Assembly: GCF_003546865.1 (NCBI RefSeq)
Contig: NZ_CP023434.1
Span: 1,736,001-1,800,000, forward strand
Reading direction: 5' to 3'
Length of the DNA stretch: 64,000 nt
From: Suicoccus acidiformans
Lineage (GTDB): Bacteria; Bacillota; Bacilli; Lactobacillales; Aerococcaceae
In this document: positions 1 to 8,549 of the stretch, piece after piece
Position numbering within the stretch: the first letter of the stretch is position 1
How the letters are laid out: every line of letters begins with the position of its first letter
The notes under the pieces: model-generated
What the model saw: only the letters and a program-made list of their open reading frames with translations
Databases searched by the model: none
Told to the model about the DNA's origin: nothing
Translations under genes and position numbers: made by a program

Positions 1-95
1 TTTACTTTAGAACTTCGGTCCTAAGACTGATGCGAGAAGGACGTAATATGATATGATATTTTTGAGACTTAGATTTATTTAAGGAGGTTTTACAT

Positions 96-1106
96 ATGGG
101 ACTTATTATTTATGGTTTCCTATTCATCTTACTTGCATGTTTTCTATTTAGATGGCATACCCTTTCCCGGAATATTCAGCCTAGCTATTCATTGAAATCC
201 CCCCTTGTATTCGTGCCACTTACCTTCATGATTATGGCTATCATTACAAGATTTATTCTCGGTAGCTATATAGCCATACCTGCTGCTGGTATGCTAGCAT
301 TCATGTTAATCACCTTTGCTTTGATGGACCGGCTCACTACTTGGTATATTTCCAAGATAGCCTCAAGCCACACACTTATATCCCCTCAAACCTTACATAA
401 GATAGGGCTTATTCTATTCAGTTTATCTATTGCCCTTCTCTTCTTTTCAGATTTATGGGTGGTCCTCATGGAGTACGATTACATAGAATACGGTTTGGTA
501 AATTTAATCGGTAGTTTCTTCCTATACGTTCCTTGGCTCCTTATCTATGCTGTTGTTAACGGCTTCCATAATCTTATCCTTAACAAAAAACAAACGCCCT
601 TCCAACAGAAGGCGACAAGGACTAGGCCAACGACTCAACTCACACAGCATTACCGTGAGCAAGGAATGAGTGACGAGGAAATTGCCTATTTCCGCAAGCA
701 AATGGAAGATGCACGTACGCATATCTATGCCTTAGAAGACGCCTTCCCGCAAACTGCTAAATTGCGCACAATCGAAAAAAGGCATAATACTATTGAAGTT
801 TGCCAAAGCTACTTCAAGCATATCGTAGAGCGCCCTCAAAGTATTTCGCAAGCGGGTGACTTTCTTTATAAATACTTACCTAATTTACATGATTTAGCGG
901 ATAAATATAATGAAATTAGCCAACATGTGGCCAAAAATAAACAGACTTACCAAATCCTTGATCGCAGCGCTCAAGTGATTGAAGAACTTTGCGAAGAAAT
1001 ACATGATGACTATATTGCCTTCCACAAAGAAACCTATGACAACTTGGAAGATGAAATCCGCTTTGCTGAGAAAAATCTAAATAAAGGAGACGATTTCCAT
1101 GTATGA
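96..1106 (+). CDS. xpaC: XpaC-family membrane protein
   Basis: 336 aa. The N-terminal half is hydrophobic with about five membrane segments (residues 1-20, 37-80, 105-125 and 135-155 are the clearest), followed by a cytoplasmic helical domain from about residue 185 that matches the XpaC family, named after 5-bromo-4-chloroindolyl phosphate hydrolysis in Bacillus. The molecular function of the family is not established. The start ATG at 96 has an AAGGAGG site 8 bases upstream. The stop overlaps the telA start by 8 bases, so the two are translated together, the same pairing as xpaC-yaaN in Bacillus subtilis, where they are linked to tolerance of toxic anions or envelope stress. Family call is from recognition of the C-terminal domain and the neighbour. 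Confidence 0.8.
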   Translation: MGLIIYGFLFILLACFLFRWHTLSRNIQPSYSLKSPLVFVPLTFMIMAIITRFILGSYIAIPAAGMLAFMLITFALMDRLTTWYISKIASSHTLISPQTLHKIGLILFSLSIALLFFSDLWVVLMEYDYIEYGLVNLIGSFFLYVPWLLIYAVVNGFHNLILNKKQTPFQQKATRTRPTTQLTQHYREQGMSDEEIAYFRKQMEDARTHIYALEDAFPQTAKLRTIEKRHNTIEVCQSYFKHIVERPQSISQAGDFLYKYLPNLHDLADKYNEISQHVAKNKQTYQILDRSAQVIEELCEEIHDDYIAFHKETYDNLEDEIRFAEKNLNKGDDFHV

Positions 1107-2334
1107 GCAAGATAATTTACAAACAGATCCTTTAAAGAATTCAGCCATCGATGACCTCCTGGCAGATCCTTTCGGTACCCAAAGTCAGCCACAAGCTAAC
1201 AGCATCCATGAATCTTTGCAAGATGCAACTATTCTCTCACAAAAGAATTTCACTAGCGAAAAACTCATCGAACGCTTGCCAGAGCATCGCAAAGAACAAG
1301 CCCACAATTTAGCCAAGCAAATCGATGAGACAAACTCTCAAGCAATTATTGCCTATGGATCGAACGCCCAAAAGAAACTGAGTGAGTTCTCACATAGCAT
1401 GCTGAATGAAATACGCATCAAAGATACGGGCGAAATTGGTGATACCCTGACTGGTTTAATGAAGCACTTAGAAGACAATCGACCAGAAGACCTCCAAGGA
1501 AATCAGAATTTCATCCAACGTATCTTCAACCGAGGTAAGCGCTCCATTACAGAAATTCAATTGCAATATCAGCAACTCGGCGCACAACTCGATAAGGTGA
1601 GTATTCGCTTAGAGCGCGAGAAAGATCAATTACTCAACGATAATCTAATGCTCGAACAGTTCTATGAGAAGAACAAAGACTATTTCGAGGCCCTCAATGT
1701 CTATATCGCAGCAGCGGAAGTTAAGATGGAAGAATTACAAACTGAAACGATTCCAGAAGCTATCGAAACGGCTAAGGCAAGCCAAAGTCAAATGGACGTC
1801 CAGAAAGTTAATGATTTGAATCAATTTCTTGATCGATTAGATAAGCGCACCCATGACTTACGTTTGACGCGACAAATGACCATCCAACAAGCGCCTCAAA
1901 TTCGTATGATTCAGAATACTAATCAAGCCTTGGCTGAGAAAATCCAAGTATCTGTCCATACCGCCATTCCCCTCTGGGAGAATCAAATTATGATTGCCCT
2001 TTCTCTCCTACGCCAAGAGAAAGCCGCAACCACCCAGAAGGCAGTTACCGATACAACCAATGATTTACTGCTGAAAAATTCTGAAATGCTCAAGCAAGGC
2101 AGCTTAGATGTTGCAAGAGAAGCCGAAAGAGGTATCATTGACATAGAAACCCTTAAACAAACCCAAAATAATCTACTTACAACACTCCAAGAAACGATGG
2201 ACATTCAAGCAGAAGGCCGTGCTCAAAGACGCCAAGCTGAAATAGAATTGAGCCAAATGGAAGATGAACTACGTGATACCTTGCTTGAAATCGCCAACGA
2301 ACAAAAGGCCCAACAAATGCGAGAAAGCGAATAA
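1099..2334 (+). CDS. telA: TelA/YaaN-family toxic anion resistance protein
   Basis: 411 aa, soluble and almost entirely helical, with long stretches of predicted coiled coil between residues 150 and 400. It matches the TelA/YaaN family (toxic anion resistance, tellurite resistance), whose biochemical role is still unclear. Length is normal for the family (about 360-420 aa). The ATG at 1099 lies inside the end of xpaC, an arrangement typical of translational coupling. A hairpin with a T run follows 15 bases after the stop, so the operon is probably just xpaC-telA. No odd residues or truncation seen. Confidence 0.85.
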   Translation: MYEQDNLQTDPLKNSAIDDLLADPFGTQSQPQANSIHESLQDATILSQKNFTSEKLIERLPEHRKEQAHNLAKQIDETNSQAIIAYGSNAQKKLSEFSHSMLNEIRIKDTGEIGDTLTGLMKHLEDNRPEDLQGNQNFIQRIFNRGKRSITEIQLQYQQLGAQLDKVSIRLEREKDQLLNDNLMLEQFYEKNKDYFEALNVYIAAAEVKMEELQTETIPEAIETAKASQSQMDVQKVNDLNQFLDRLDKRTHDLRLTRQMTIQQAPQIRMIQNTNQALAEKIQVSVHTAIPLWENQIMIALSLLRQEKAATTQKAVTDTTNDLLLKNSEMLKQGSLDVAREAERGIIDIETLKQTQNNLLTTLQETMDIQAEGRAQRRQAEIELSQMEDELRDTLLEIANEQKAQQMRESE

Positions 2335-2348
2335 GTATTGAACTTAAG

Positions 2349-2377
2349 GACGAAACCAAAAGGTCTCGTCTTTTTTT
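2349..2377 (+). terminator. Rho-independent terminator of xpaC-telA
   Basis: Arms GACGAAACC and GGTCTCGTC form a 9-bp stem with one A-C mismatch and a 4-base loop, followed directly by a run of T. It lies 15 bases after the telA stop. Confidence 0.8.
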
Positions 2378-2510
2378 GATATTTATGTTTATAAACACGG
2401 ACAGTAGACTAAGTAAAAATACCTTAACGCTAGTTTTTGAAATGAATGATTTCCGGCGGGCTTTGTTTAAGGAAAACGGCGCTTAAAGGAATATTCTTCA
2501 CTTGCCCAAG

Positions 2511-2557
2511 AAACAGAGCCTACAGTATGCTTTATAAAACTGTAGGCTCTGTTTTTT
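2511..2557. terminator. Bidirectional hairpin terminator
   Basis: A 14-15-bp perfect stem (ACAGAGCCTACAGT at 2513-2526, its complement at 2539-2552) with a 12-base loop. T runs lie on the + strand side (TTTTTT) and, more weakly, on the - strand side. It sits next to the stop of the acetyltransferase pseudogene. The stretch 2378-2510 between the two terminators shows no gene. Confidence 0.8.
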
Positions 2558-3191
2558 ATTCAGTTGTATCTGGATCGGCTTGGTAATCCGCCAGAAGCTC
2601 TTGCCAGTATCTTTCTTCCGTTTCCGTAATTGTTCGAATAACTCGGGCTGGATTTCCAGCAGCAATTGAGTGACTAGGTATGTCACGCGTAACAACGGAA
2701 CCGGAACCGATAACTACATTGTTACCAATCGTCACCCTGGGTTTAATCACCGTATTGCCACCTAGCCACACGTCATTCCCGATGGTAACGGGTGCAGCTT
2801 TCTCATAGCCTTGTCGTCTAACGGGGCATCAATGGGATGATTAACCGTGTAGATGGATACCGTGGTCCCATGAAGACATAATCCCCCCACTGTGATTCCA
2901 TCGAAATCCAACATAATTAAACCCGTATTGGCGTAGAAGTTGTGGCCGATATGAATTTGAAAACCTTTATCACAATGGAAAGGCGGGCGAATAATTGCAT
3001 CTTCAGGCAAGCTTCCAAAGATACTTCTTAACTGAGTCATGGCAAGGGCATGCTCTTTTATTAGGGGTCGCATTAAAAGCTTCTAAGATTGCCCGGCTTT
3101 TCTCCCAATGACGGTCTTTCATTTCATAAGGATGGAATAACTCCCCTGCTAGCACACGGTCATAATCATTCATTATAGCACCTACTCTCAT
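2556..3191 (-). pseudogene. maa: Maltose O-acetyltransferase, broken by two frameshifts
   Basis: Three successive reading frames together make one LbH-type acetyltransferase of the maa/lacA/nodL family. Piece 1 (3191 down to about 3058) carries the N-terminal cap with LAGELFHPYE and EAFNATP. Piece 2 (about 3055 to 2810) carries the FHCDKG, NFYANTG and NHPID segments. Piece 3 (about 2810 to 2556) carries APVTIGNDVWLGGN and the C-terminal hexapeptide repeats GVVTRDIP-like to AAGNPARV. Frame 1 to 2 needs removal of one A in the A4 run at 3056-3059; frame 2 to 3 needs one added base near 2808-2812. Product would have acetylated maltose or a similar sugar. Start could be 3191 or the ATG at 3173. 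Sequencing error is possible for the homopolymer site, less easily for both. Confidence 0.8.
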
Positions 3192-3231
3192 TTTAGCTTG
3201 AGTATATCATAACTACGAGGAATTTAATCCT

Positions 3232-3263
3232 TAAAAAAAGCCAAAGAGTTTTACACTCTTTGA
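3232..3263 (-). terminator. Terminator of ileS
   Basis: Read on the - strand, CAAAGAGT and ACTCTTTG form an 8-bp stem with a 5-base loop, followed by GGCTTTTTTT. It lies about 55 bases beyond the ileS stop and closes the long - strand division block. Confidence 0.8.
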
Positions 3264-3315
3264 CTTTGCAACGCACTGCTCTGCTATAAAATGAGCAGCG
3301 TCGATTAAATTGTTT

Positions 3316-6111
3316 TTATGCTTCTTCCTGCTCCGTTAAGTAGGCTGGATAATTTTCTTTGACGATGGTATAACAACGTTCACATAATTCCGGTGCTTCT
3401 TCAATCTTTCCAACTTCTGGGCGTACAGCACGGCAACGGTCACACGTATGGCCTTCAGCTGGTTCTACCAGTACAGAGACGCTATCTAAATCTAAAGCAT
3501 GGTCTGCTTTTTCGGCAGGGTCTAGTAAGTTAAACTGCGAAACGATTAACAATTGTGCTAAATCATCACTTAAGTTATGTAAAGCTTCGCGTACCTCAGC
3601 TTCAGCATAGACTGTCACTTGGGCTTCGAAAGATTTTTTGATTGGGCGGACTTCATCGTTCTTAGCTTCTTCGAGTGCCTTTTGGACATCGTGGCGAACT
3701 TTGAAGAAAATATCCCACTCCGCAATTCGTGCCTGATCTTGGCTAATATCGGTTATTTGCGGTAGTTCTTTCAATTGCACAAAACCATCAGAGCCTGGAA
3801 GTTCTTTCCATGCTTCTTCCATGGTATGAACTAAGATTGGTGTAAGTAGACGAAGCATGCCTTCAAGAATTACGTACATCACTGTTTGCATGGCTCGGCG
3901 TGGGTAAGCATCCTCTGCTTCAATATACACAACATCTTTGGCAAAGTCCATATAGAATGCCGATAAATCGTTGGAGACAAAGTTATTCACTAACTTGAAG
4001 ATATCTGAGAATTCATAATTATCGTAAGCTTGCATAACGTCATGGGCAAAGATTCGGTAAGTCGATAACATATATTGATCTACTTTGCGTAAATCTTCTT
4101 CAGCTACCATGTCCTCACTTGGATTAAAGCCGTTTAAGTTACCTAACATGAAGCGAATGGTGTTACGAATCTTCCGGTAAGCTTCAGAAATTTGCTTGAG
4201 AATATCTTTGGAGATGCGCACATCGTTTTCATAGTCGACACTGCTTACCCATAGGCGAATAATATCCGCGCCAAGTTCTTGTGTAATCTCTTCGGGTGTA
4301 ATAACGTTCCCTAAGGATTTACTCATCTTTTGGCCATTGCCGTCCATAACAAAGCCTTGAGATAGAACGGATTTATATGGTGGCATATCACACGCAGCAA
4401 TCGAGGTAGTGAAACTTGAGTTAAACCAACCACGATACTGGTCAGAGCCTTCAAGATACATATCTGCTGGATAAGTTAAATAGTCACGCTGTTGAAGGAC
4501 ACCGGCATAAGAAGTCCCCGAGTCGAACCATACATCCATGATATCCATTTCCTTAGTGAATTCACCGTTAGGGCTTCCCGGGTGTTCAAAGCCTTCAGGC
4601 AATAAGTCTTTAGCATCCCAATCGAACCAAGCATTGGAGCCATGTTCTTCAATGATATCCGCTACATGATTGATGACATCGATGTCAAGAATCGCTTCGC
4701 CATTCTCAGCGTAGAAAATCGGCAAAGGCACGCCCCAAACTCGTTGACGGGAAATAACCCAATCGCCTCGGTCACGAATCATGTTGTACATCCGCCGTTG
4801 CCCAGATGGATGATACCATACTACGTCTTCTTCCACTGCTTTTAGGAGTTGGTCTCTAAATTTATCAATCGAGGCAAACCATTGCGGTGTCGCCCGGTAA
4901 ATTACTGGCTTTTTCGTCCGCCAATCATGCGGGTAACTATGGACAATGGTGTCTTGGGCTAATAACTTACCATTCTCTTCAAGCCAAGTTAAGACTTGTT
5001 TCTGGCCTTTCAAATAGAACATACCTTCAAGACCAGGCGCTTCATCTGTGAAATGACCACGATTGTCGACAGGTGAAAGTACATCCAAGCCATACGCTTG
5101 CCCAATAATATAGTCATCTTCCCCGTGTCCAGGTGCTGTATGAACTAAGCCGGTACCCGTTTCAAGGGTTACATGATCACCAAGCATTACAAGTACTTCA
5201 CGGTCATAGAATGGGTGCTTAGCTTTGGACCGGTCTAAGATTTCACCTTTAAAGCGTTGTTCAACGTTAACGTCTGTCCAACCACATGCTTCAGCAACTG
5301 CTTCGAGTAAGTCATTGGCTACAATAAACTTACGGTCAGCTACAGCCACTTGTACGTATTCTGCATCTTTGGCCACTGAAATACCTAAGTTAGCAGGTAA
5401 AGTCCACGGTGTCGTTGTCCAAATAACAAACTCTGCTGCGGGGTCAATGACTTCATTGGCAGCAACCACTTCAAAAGCGACATAAATTGATGGTGACGTT
5501 ACGTCATGGTATTCCACTTCTGCTTCAGCTAAAGAAGACTCACTTGAAGGAGACCAATAAATAGGTTTCAAACCTTTATAAATATAGCCACGCTCGGCCA
5601 TTTTGCCAAAGATACGAATTTGTTGCGCTTCATATTCTGGCTTGAGGGTCAAGTATGGATTATCCCATTCCCCTGCCACACCTAGGCGCATAAAGTCTGT
5701 GCGTTGGCTATCAACTTGCTCCAAGGCATACTGCTCGCATAAATTTCTAAACTCTGACACGCTCATAGACTTGCGGTCCACACCGTCTTGCTTAATCAAA
5801 GCGGACTCAATTGGCAATCCATGCGTATCCCAACCAGGAACATAAGGCACGCGGAAGCCATTCATCGATTTATAGCGATTAATAATGTCCTTTGTTACCT
5901 TATTCATCGCATGTCCCATATGCACCTTCCCATTAGCATACGGCGGGCCATCGTGTAGGACAAAGCTTGGCTTATCTTCATTTAATGCCAGTCTTTCCTC
6001 ATAAATATTCGCTTCAGCCCACTCTTCTTGTAAGGCAACTTCCTTGGTCGGAAGGTTGGCTCGCATTGCGAAATCTGTCTTTCCTAAATTCAACGTATCT
6101 TTTAATTTCAT
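3316..6111 (-). CDS. ileS: Isoleucyl-tRNA synthetase
   Basis: 931 aa, normal length for the bacterial class Ia enzyme that charges tRNA-Ile and edits valine. Visible signatures: HMGH (the HIGH motif) at residues 64-67, a large editing insertion with TTTPWTLPAN, KMSKSLGN near residue 595, and a C-terminal zinc-binding CDRC...CERC pair near residues 890-915. I place the start at the ATG at 6111 because AAGGAG lies 7 bases before it; the ATG 15 bases upstream would overlap that site. The gene sits behind a T-box leader, so it is controlled by uncharged tRNA-Ile, and lies just after divIVA as in many Bacilli. Confidence 0.97.
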   Translation of the reverse strand: MKLKDTLNLGKTDFAMRANLPTKEVALQEEWAEANIYEERLALNEDKPSFVLHDGPPYANGKVHMGHAMNKVTKDIINRYKSMNGFRVPYVPGWDTHGLPIESALIKQDGVDRKSMSVSEFRNLCEQYALEQVDSQRTDFMRLGVAGEWDNPYLTLKPEYEAQQIRIFGKMAERGYIYKGLKPIYWSPSSESSLAEAEVEYHDVTSPSIYVAFEVVAANEVIDPAAEFVIWTTTPWTLPANLGISVAKDAEYVQVAVADRKFIVANDLLEAVAEACGWTDVNVEQRFKGEILDRSKAKHPFYDREVLVMLGDHVTLETGTGLVHTAPGHGEDDYIIGQAYGLDVLSPVDNRGHFTDEAPGLEGMFYLKGQKQVLTWLEENGKLLAQDTIVHSYPHDWRTKKPVIYRATPQWFASIDKFRDQLLKAVEEDVVWYHPSGQRRMYNMIRDRGDWVISRQRVWGVPLPIFYAENGEAILDIDVINHVADIIEEHGSNAWFDWDAKDLLPEGFEHPGSPNGEFTKEMDIMDVWFDSGTSYAGVLQQRDYLTYPADMYLEGSDQYRGWFNSSFTTSIAACDMPPYKSVLSQGFVMDGNGQKMSKSLGNVITPEEITQELGADIIRLWVSSVDYENDVRISKDILKQISEAYRKIRNTIRFMLGNLNGFNPSEDMVAEEDLRKVDQYMLSTYRIFAHDVMQAYDNYEFSDIFKLVNNFVSNDLSAFYMDFAKDVVYIEAEDAYPRRAMQTVMYVILEGMLRLLTPILVHTMEEAWKELPGSDGFVQLKELPQITDISQDQARIAEWDIFFKVRHDVQKALEEAKNDEVRPIKKSFEAQVTVYAEAEVREALHNLSDDLAQLLIVSQFNLLDPAEKADHALDLDSVSVLVEPAEGHTCDRCRAVRPEVGKIEEAPELCERCYTIVKENYPAYLTEQEEA

Positions 6112-6127
6112 TTCAATCTCCTTCATA

Positions 6128-6345
6128 CAAAAAATCCCCGCATATTCACACTTGAATACACAGGGACGTATTTTTTACGCGGTACCACCCATATTAGCTA
6201 CATTACGTAACTCACTTTCCATGCTAACGCTCTTGAAGCGGCTTCCACTACTTAATTTCATAGAAGCAATTTGATTAGAGGATCCTCTTACTTGAAGTGA
6301 TTTCTGAGCTTCCACCCACCTCAGATCGCTGGGAATATTCAAGCA
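6128..6345 (-). promoter_or_regulatory. T-box riboswitch leader of ileS
   Basis: The conserved T-box GGGTGGTACCGCG is at 6178-6190 on the - strand, followed by a GC-containing hairpin and a T6 run (6128-6165) that is the terminator. Upstream, AGTAAG and GNUG-like elements fit Stem I, and an ATC isoleucine codon at 6324-6326 within GCGATCTGAG is the best candidate specifier. Uncharged tRNA-Ile should stabilise the antiterminator and switch on ileS. The 5' end is uncertain; the leader starts within or just after the end of divIVA. Confidence 0.9.
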
Positions 6346-6355
6346 AAATACTGTT

Positions 6356-7291
6356 CTAATCTTCGTCAATTGGTAAATCAATGCGAATAGTTTGGCCTAA
6401 GAAGCTTTCACTTTGAACCTTGCTTTCGTCAGGCACATCGATTGATCTTTCCTTTAAATCAAAGCTCTCACCTGGTGAATCCTCATCCAAGGTGAAAATC
6501 GGCTCGTCTGCCGGTTCAGCCGTCATATCAGCTGAGTCCATTGGATTGGAATCCAAGGCTAAATCCGGTTGATAGGTTAAATCTGGTTGAGTGTCAGCCT
6601 TAGGTTGCGTCAAAGTATCTGAATCAACATTGTACTGGAATACTTGTGTTTGATCTAAATCAACCTCTGGTTCAATTTGCGGTTGGGGAACACCTTGATT
6701 GGTAGGGTCTACCATATCTTTCGCTGATTGAAAGGCATCTGCTTGGGCGTCTTCAAGAACTTGAGCCCGTTCTGCTGCCCGAGTCCCTGCTTCCTTAAAG
6801 TCTTCCGGATTTAAGCTTGTCTCCAGCTCTTTATCGAATAAAGCAACATACTCTTCACTTGTAACGACGTCCAATTGGCGACGGATTGTCGCTTCCAATT
6901 GCGCACGGTAATCTTTACTGCGACGTCTTAAATTATCGGATTCTATAACAATCGTACGAGCATTATCTGAAGCTTCACCAATTAAACGGTCAGCTTCTTG
7001 TTCAGCTTCATAGAGTATCAGTTCTGCCTCTTTACGTGCATTCTGTTTCAAGCGCTCAGCCGCTTCTTGGGCAACAAGAATTGAACTATTCAGCGATTCT
7101 TGCAATTGAGCGAAATACTCATTCTTCTCCGTTGCAATCTGCAAATCTTGTGACAGACGTTCGTTCTGAGTAATTAATTCTTCCATACGGGCTACTACGC
7201 GGTCAAGGAAATCATTAACTTCTTCTTGGTCATAGCCTCTAAATTTCGTATTAAATTCTTTTGTAACAATATCATTAGGGGTTAAAGTCAT
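6356..7291 (-). CDS. divIVA: DivIVA cell division/polar positioning protein
   Basis: 311 aa. The N-terminus (LTPNDIVTKEFNTKFRGYD then EEVNDFLDRV) is the DivIVA membrane-curvature-binding domain, followed by a long coiled coil to about residue 170 and an acidic, Asp/Pro/Gln-rich tail of about 120 residues. The protein recognises negatively curved membrane at septum and poles and recruits division or wall enzymes. It is longer than B. subtilis DivIVA because of the tail, as is common in Lactobacillales. ATG at 7291 is preceded by AAAGGACGTGGG. It lies between ylmH and the ileS T-box, the standard order. Confidence 0.95.
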   Translation of the reverse strand: MTLTPNDIVTKEFNTKFRGYDQEEVNDFLDRVVARMEELITQNERLSQDLQIATEKNEYFAQLQESLNSSILVAQEAAERLKQNARKEAELILYEAEQEADRLIGEASDNARTIVIESDNLRRRSKDYRAQLEATIRRQLDVVTSEEYVALFDKELETSLNPEDFKEAGTRAAERAQVLEDAQADAFQSAKDMVDPTNQGVPQPQIEPEVDLDQTQVFQYNVDSDTLTQPKADTQPDLTYQPDLALDSNPMDSADMTAEPADEPIFTLDEDSPGESFDLKERSIDVPDESKVQSESFLGQTIRIDLPIDED

Positions 7292-7319
7292 TCATCCCAC
7301 GTCCTTTCAAAGAGCTTAT

Positions 7320-8102
7320 TTATCTTTCTAAGACACTGACATTTAAACGATAGTTATCTTTCTTGGTTACGCCTTCAACCTCTTCAATCCAGAAGCGCCC
7401 GAATTTACGCAGTGAAACAATATCACTGACGCCAATTTCTATATCTGGGCGGTCTACTTCAGCAAAGTTCACTTTCACTAGACCCGAAGATACGGCGTCT
7501 TTTGCCCTCTGTCTAGAGAAATTATAGACGTTGCTTAATAAGGTGTCAAGTCGAAGTGAGCTAGCAATCACTGTGCGCTGCTCCCAAGTCTCGTTCGACT
7601 CGAGCAGTGCTTCGGCGCTAATTTCTTCCAATTGTACACCGACATTGGCAATTTTGCGGACATTCTGTTGCAAATAGGCGCCAATTGAATCGTCCACAAT
7701 GATATGCCAAGATTCTCCATCCGTGATAATGTCCCCGATGCGCTCACGATCAATACCTGTGGAAAGGAGCGTGCCAAGGATTCGGCCATGCGTTAATTCA
7801 CCAAATTTCGTTGGAAAATTAATATTATAGTAGGCAAGCTGATAGTCTTGTGCCCCTGGCTCATAATACGGTGGGAAAATCACAGCTCGTTGACGTTCCG
7901 CACCGACGTAGCCGCCGGAGAAACTAGCCGTCAACTCTTCAGAACTGCGAACGAGTTGATCTACAATCATCGCTTCACGAGGTGTGAGAAACACAGTCGT
8001 ATAAGGCGCGTAGCGATTTGAGACTTGTTGCATCCAATCAAAGACTAAATCAATAAAGACGCCTTCATCGCTACGGTAATGTTGGTAAATATCTGTGTTC
8101 AT
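7320..8102 (-). CDS. ylmH: YlmH-type RNA-binding protein with S4 domain
   Basis: 260 aa from the ATG at 8102, chosen because GGAGGTG lies 7 bases upstream; an upstream ATG at 8129 would overlap the yggT stop and lacks a site. The C-terminal 75 residues form an S4 RNA-binding domain (LDTLLSNVYNFSRQRAKDAV then GRFWIEEVEG). YlmH proteins bind ribosomal particles and have been linked to rescue of stalled 50S-peptidyl-tRNA complexes in Bacilli. Position between yggT and divIVA is the conserved one. Confidence 0.92.
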   Translation of the reverse strand: MNTDIYQHYRSDEGVFIDLVFDWMQQVSNRYAPYTTVFLTPREAMIVDQLVRSSEELTASFSGGYVGAERQRAVIFPPYYEPGAQDYQLAYYNINFPTKFGELTHGRILGTLLSTGIDRERIGDIITDGESWHIIVDDSIGAYLQQNVRKIANVGVQLEEISAEALLESNETWEQRTVIASSLRLDTLLSNVYNFSRQRAKDAVSSGLVKVNFAEVDRPDIEIGVSDIVSLRKFGRFWIEEVEGVTKKDNYRLNVSVLER

Positions 8103-8125
8103 AAATACACCTCCTTCATAAAGCA

Positions 8126-8389
8126 TCACATGAACAACGTTAAAAACCAGACCAAGCCTCGTTGAATCAATTGCAATACCATTAAACCAATTATCACACT
8201 GAAGCTAATGCCCCCGAATGAAGGTATCACTTGATCAAAGAAATTCAAATAAGGACGGGCAAGCCGTTGGATAAGCTGACCAAAAGAACTATCGCGGGCT
8301 CCTGGTAGCCAGGACATAACAGCATAAATGACAAGAACCCAACTATATAGCGTAAAGAGGGTCATAATCAAACGGATTAAATTATACAC
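8126..8389 (-). CDS. yggT: YggT family membrane protein
   Basis: 87 aa, two membrane segments (residues 5-27 and 62-85) joined by a loop with the family motif SWLPGARDSSFGQLIQRLARPYL. Called YlmG in Bacillus; role is linked to division and envelope integrity but not defined. The start is GTG at 8389 behind GGAGTG. Usually sepF lies directly upstream; here ftsZ is the upstream gene. The ylmH start follows 24 bases after the stop. Confidence 0.88.
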   Translation of the reverse strand: MYNLIRLIMTLFTLYSWVLVIYAVMSWLPGARDSSFGQLIQRLARPYLNFFDQVIPSFGGISFSVIIGLMVLQLIQRGLVWFLTLFM

Positions 8390-8484
8390 AACGTCACTCC
8401 ATTTCTTAACGGTTTCCTTACCATTCTACTATAAATTACGAAGAAATGCTCGAAAAATCCACGAATATTCTCGCGAATTTCAGC

Positions 8485-8528
8485 AAAAAAATGCGCTTTT
8501 GCCAGGCTTATTAAGCTGACACAAGCGC
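8485..8528 (-). terminator. Terminator-like hairpin after ftsZ
   Basis: Read on the - strand, GCGCTTGTGTCAGCTT pairs imperfectly with AAGCCTGGCAAAAGCGC and a run of seven T follows. It lies 22 bases beyond the ftsZ stop and would limit read-through from ftsZ into yggT-ylmH-divIVA. Confidence 0.65.
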
Positions 8529-8549
8529 AGGAATAATCGACTCGAGCGA

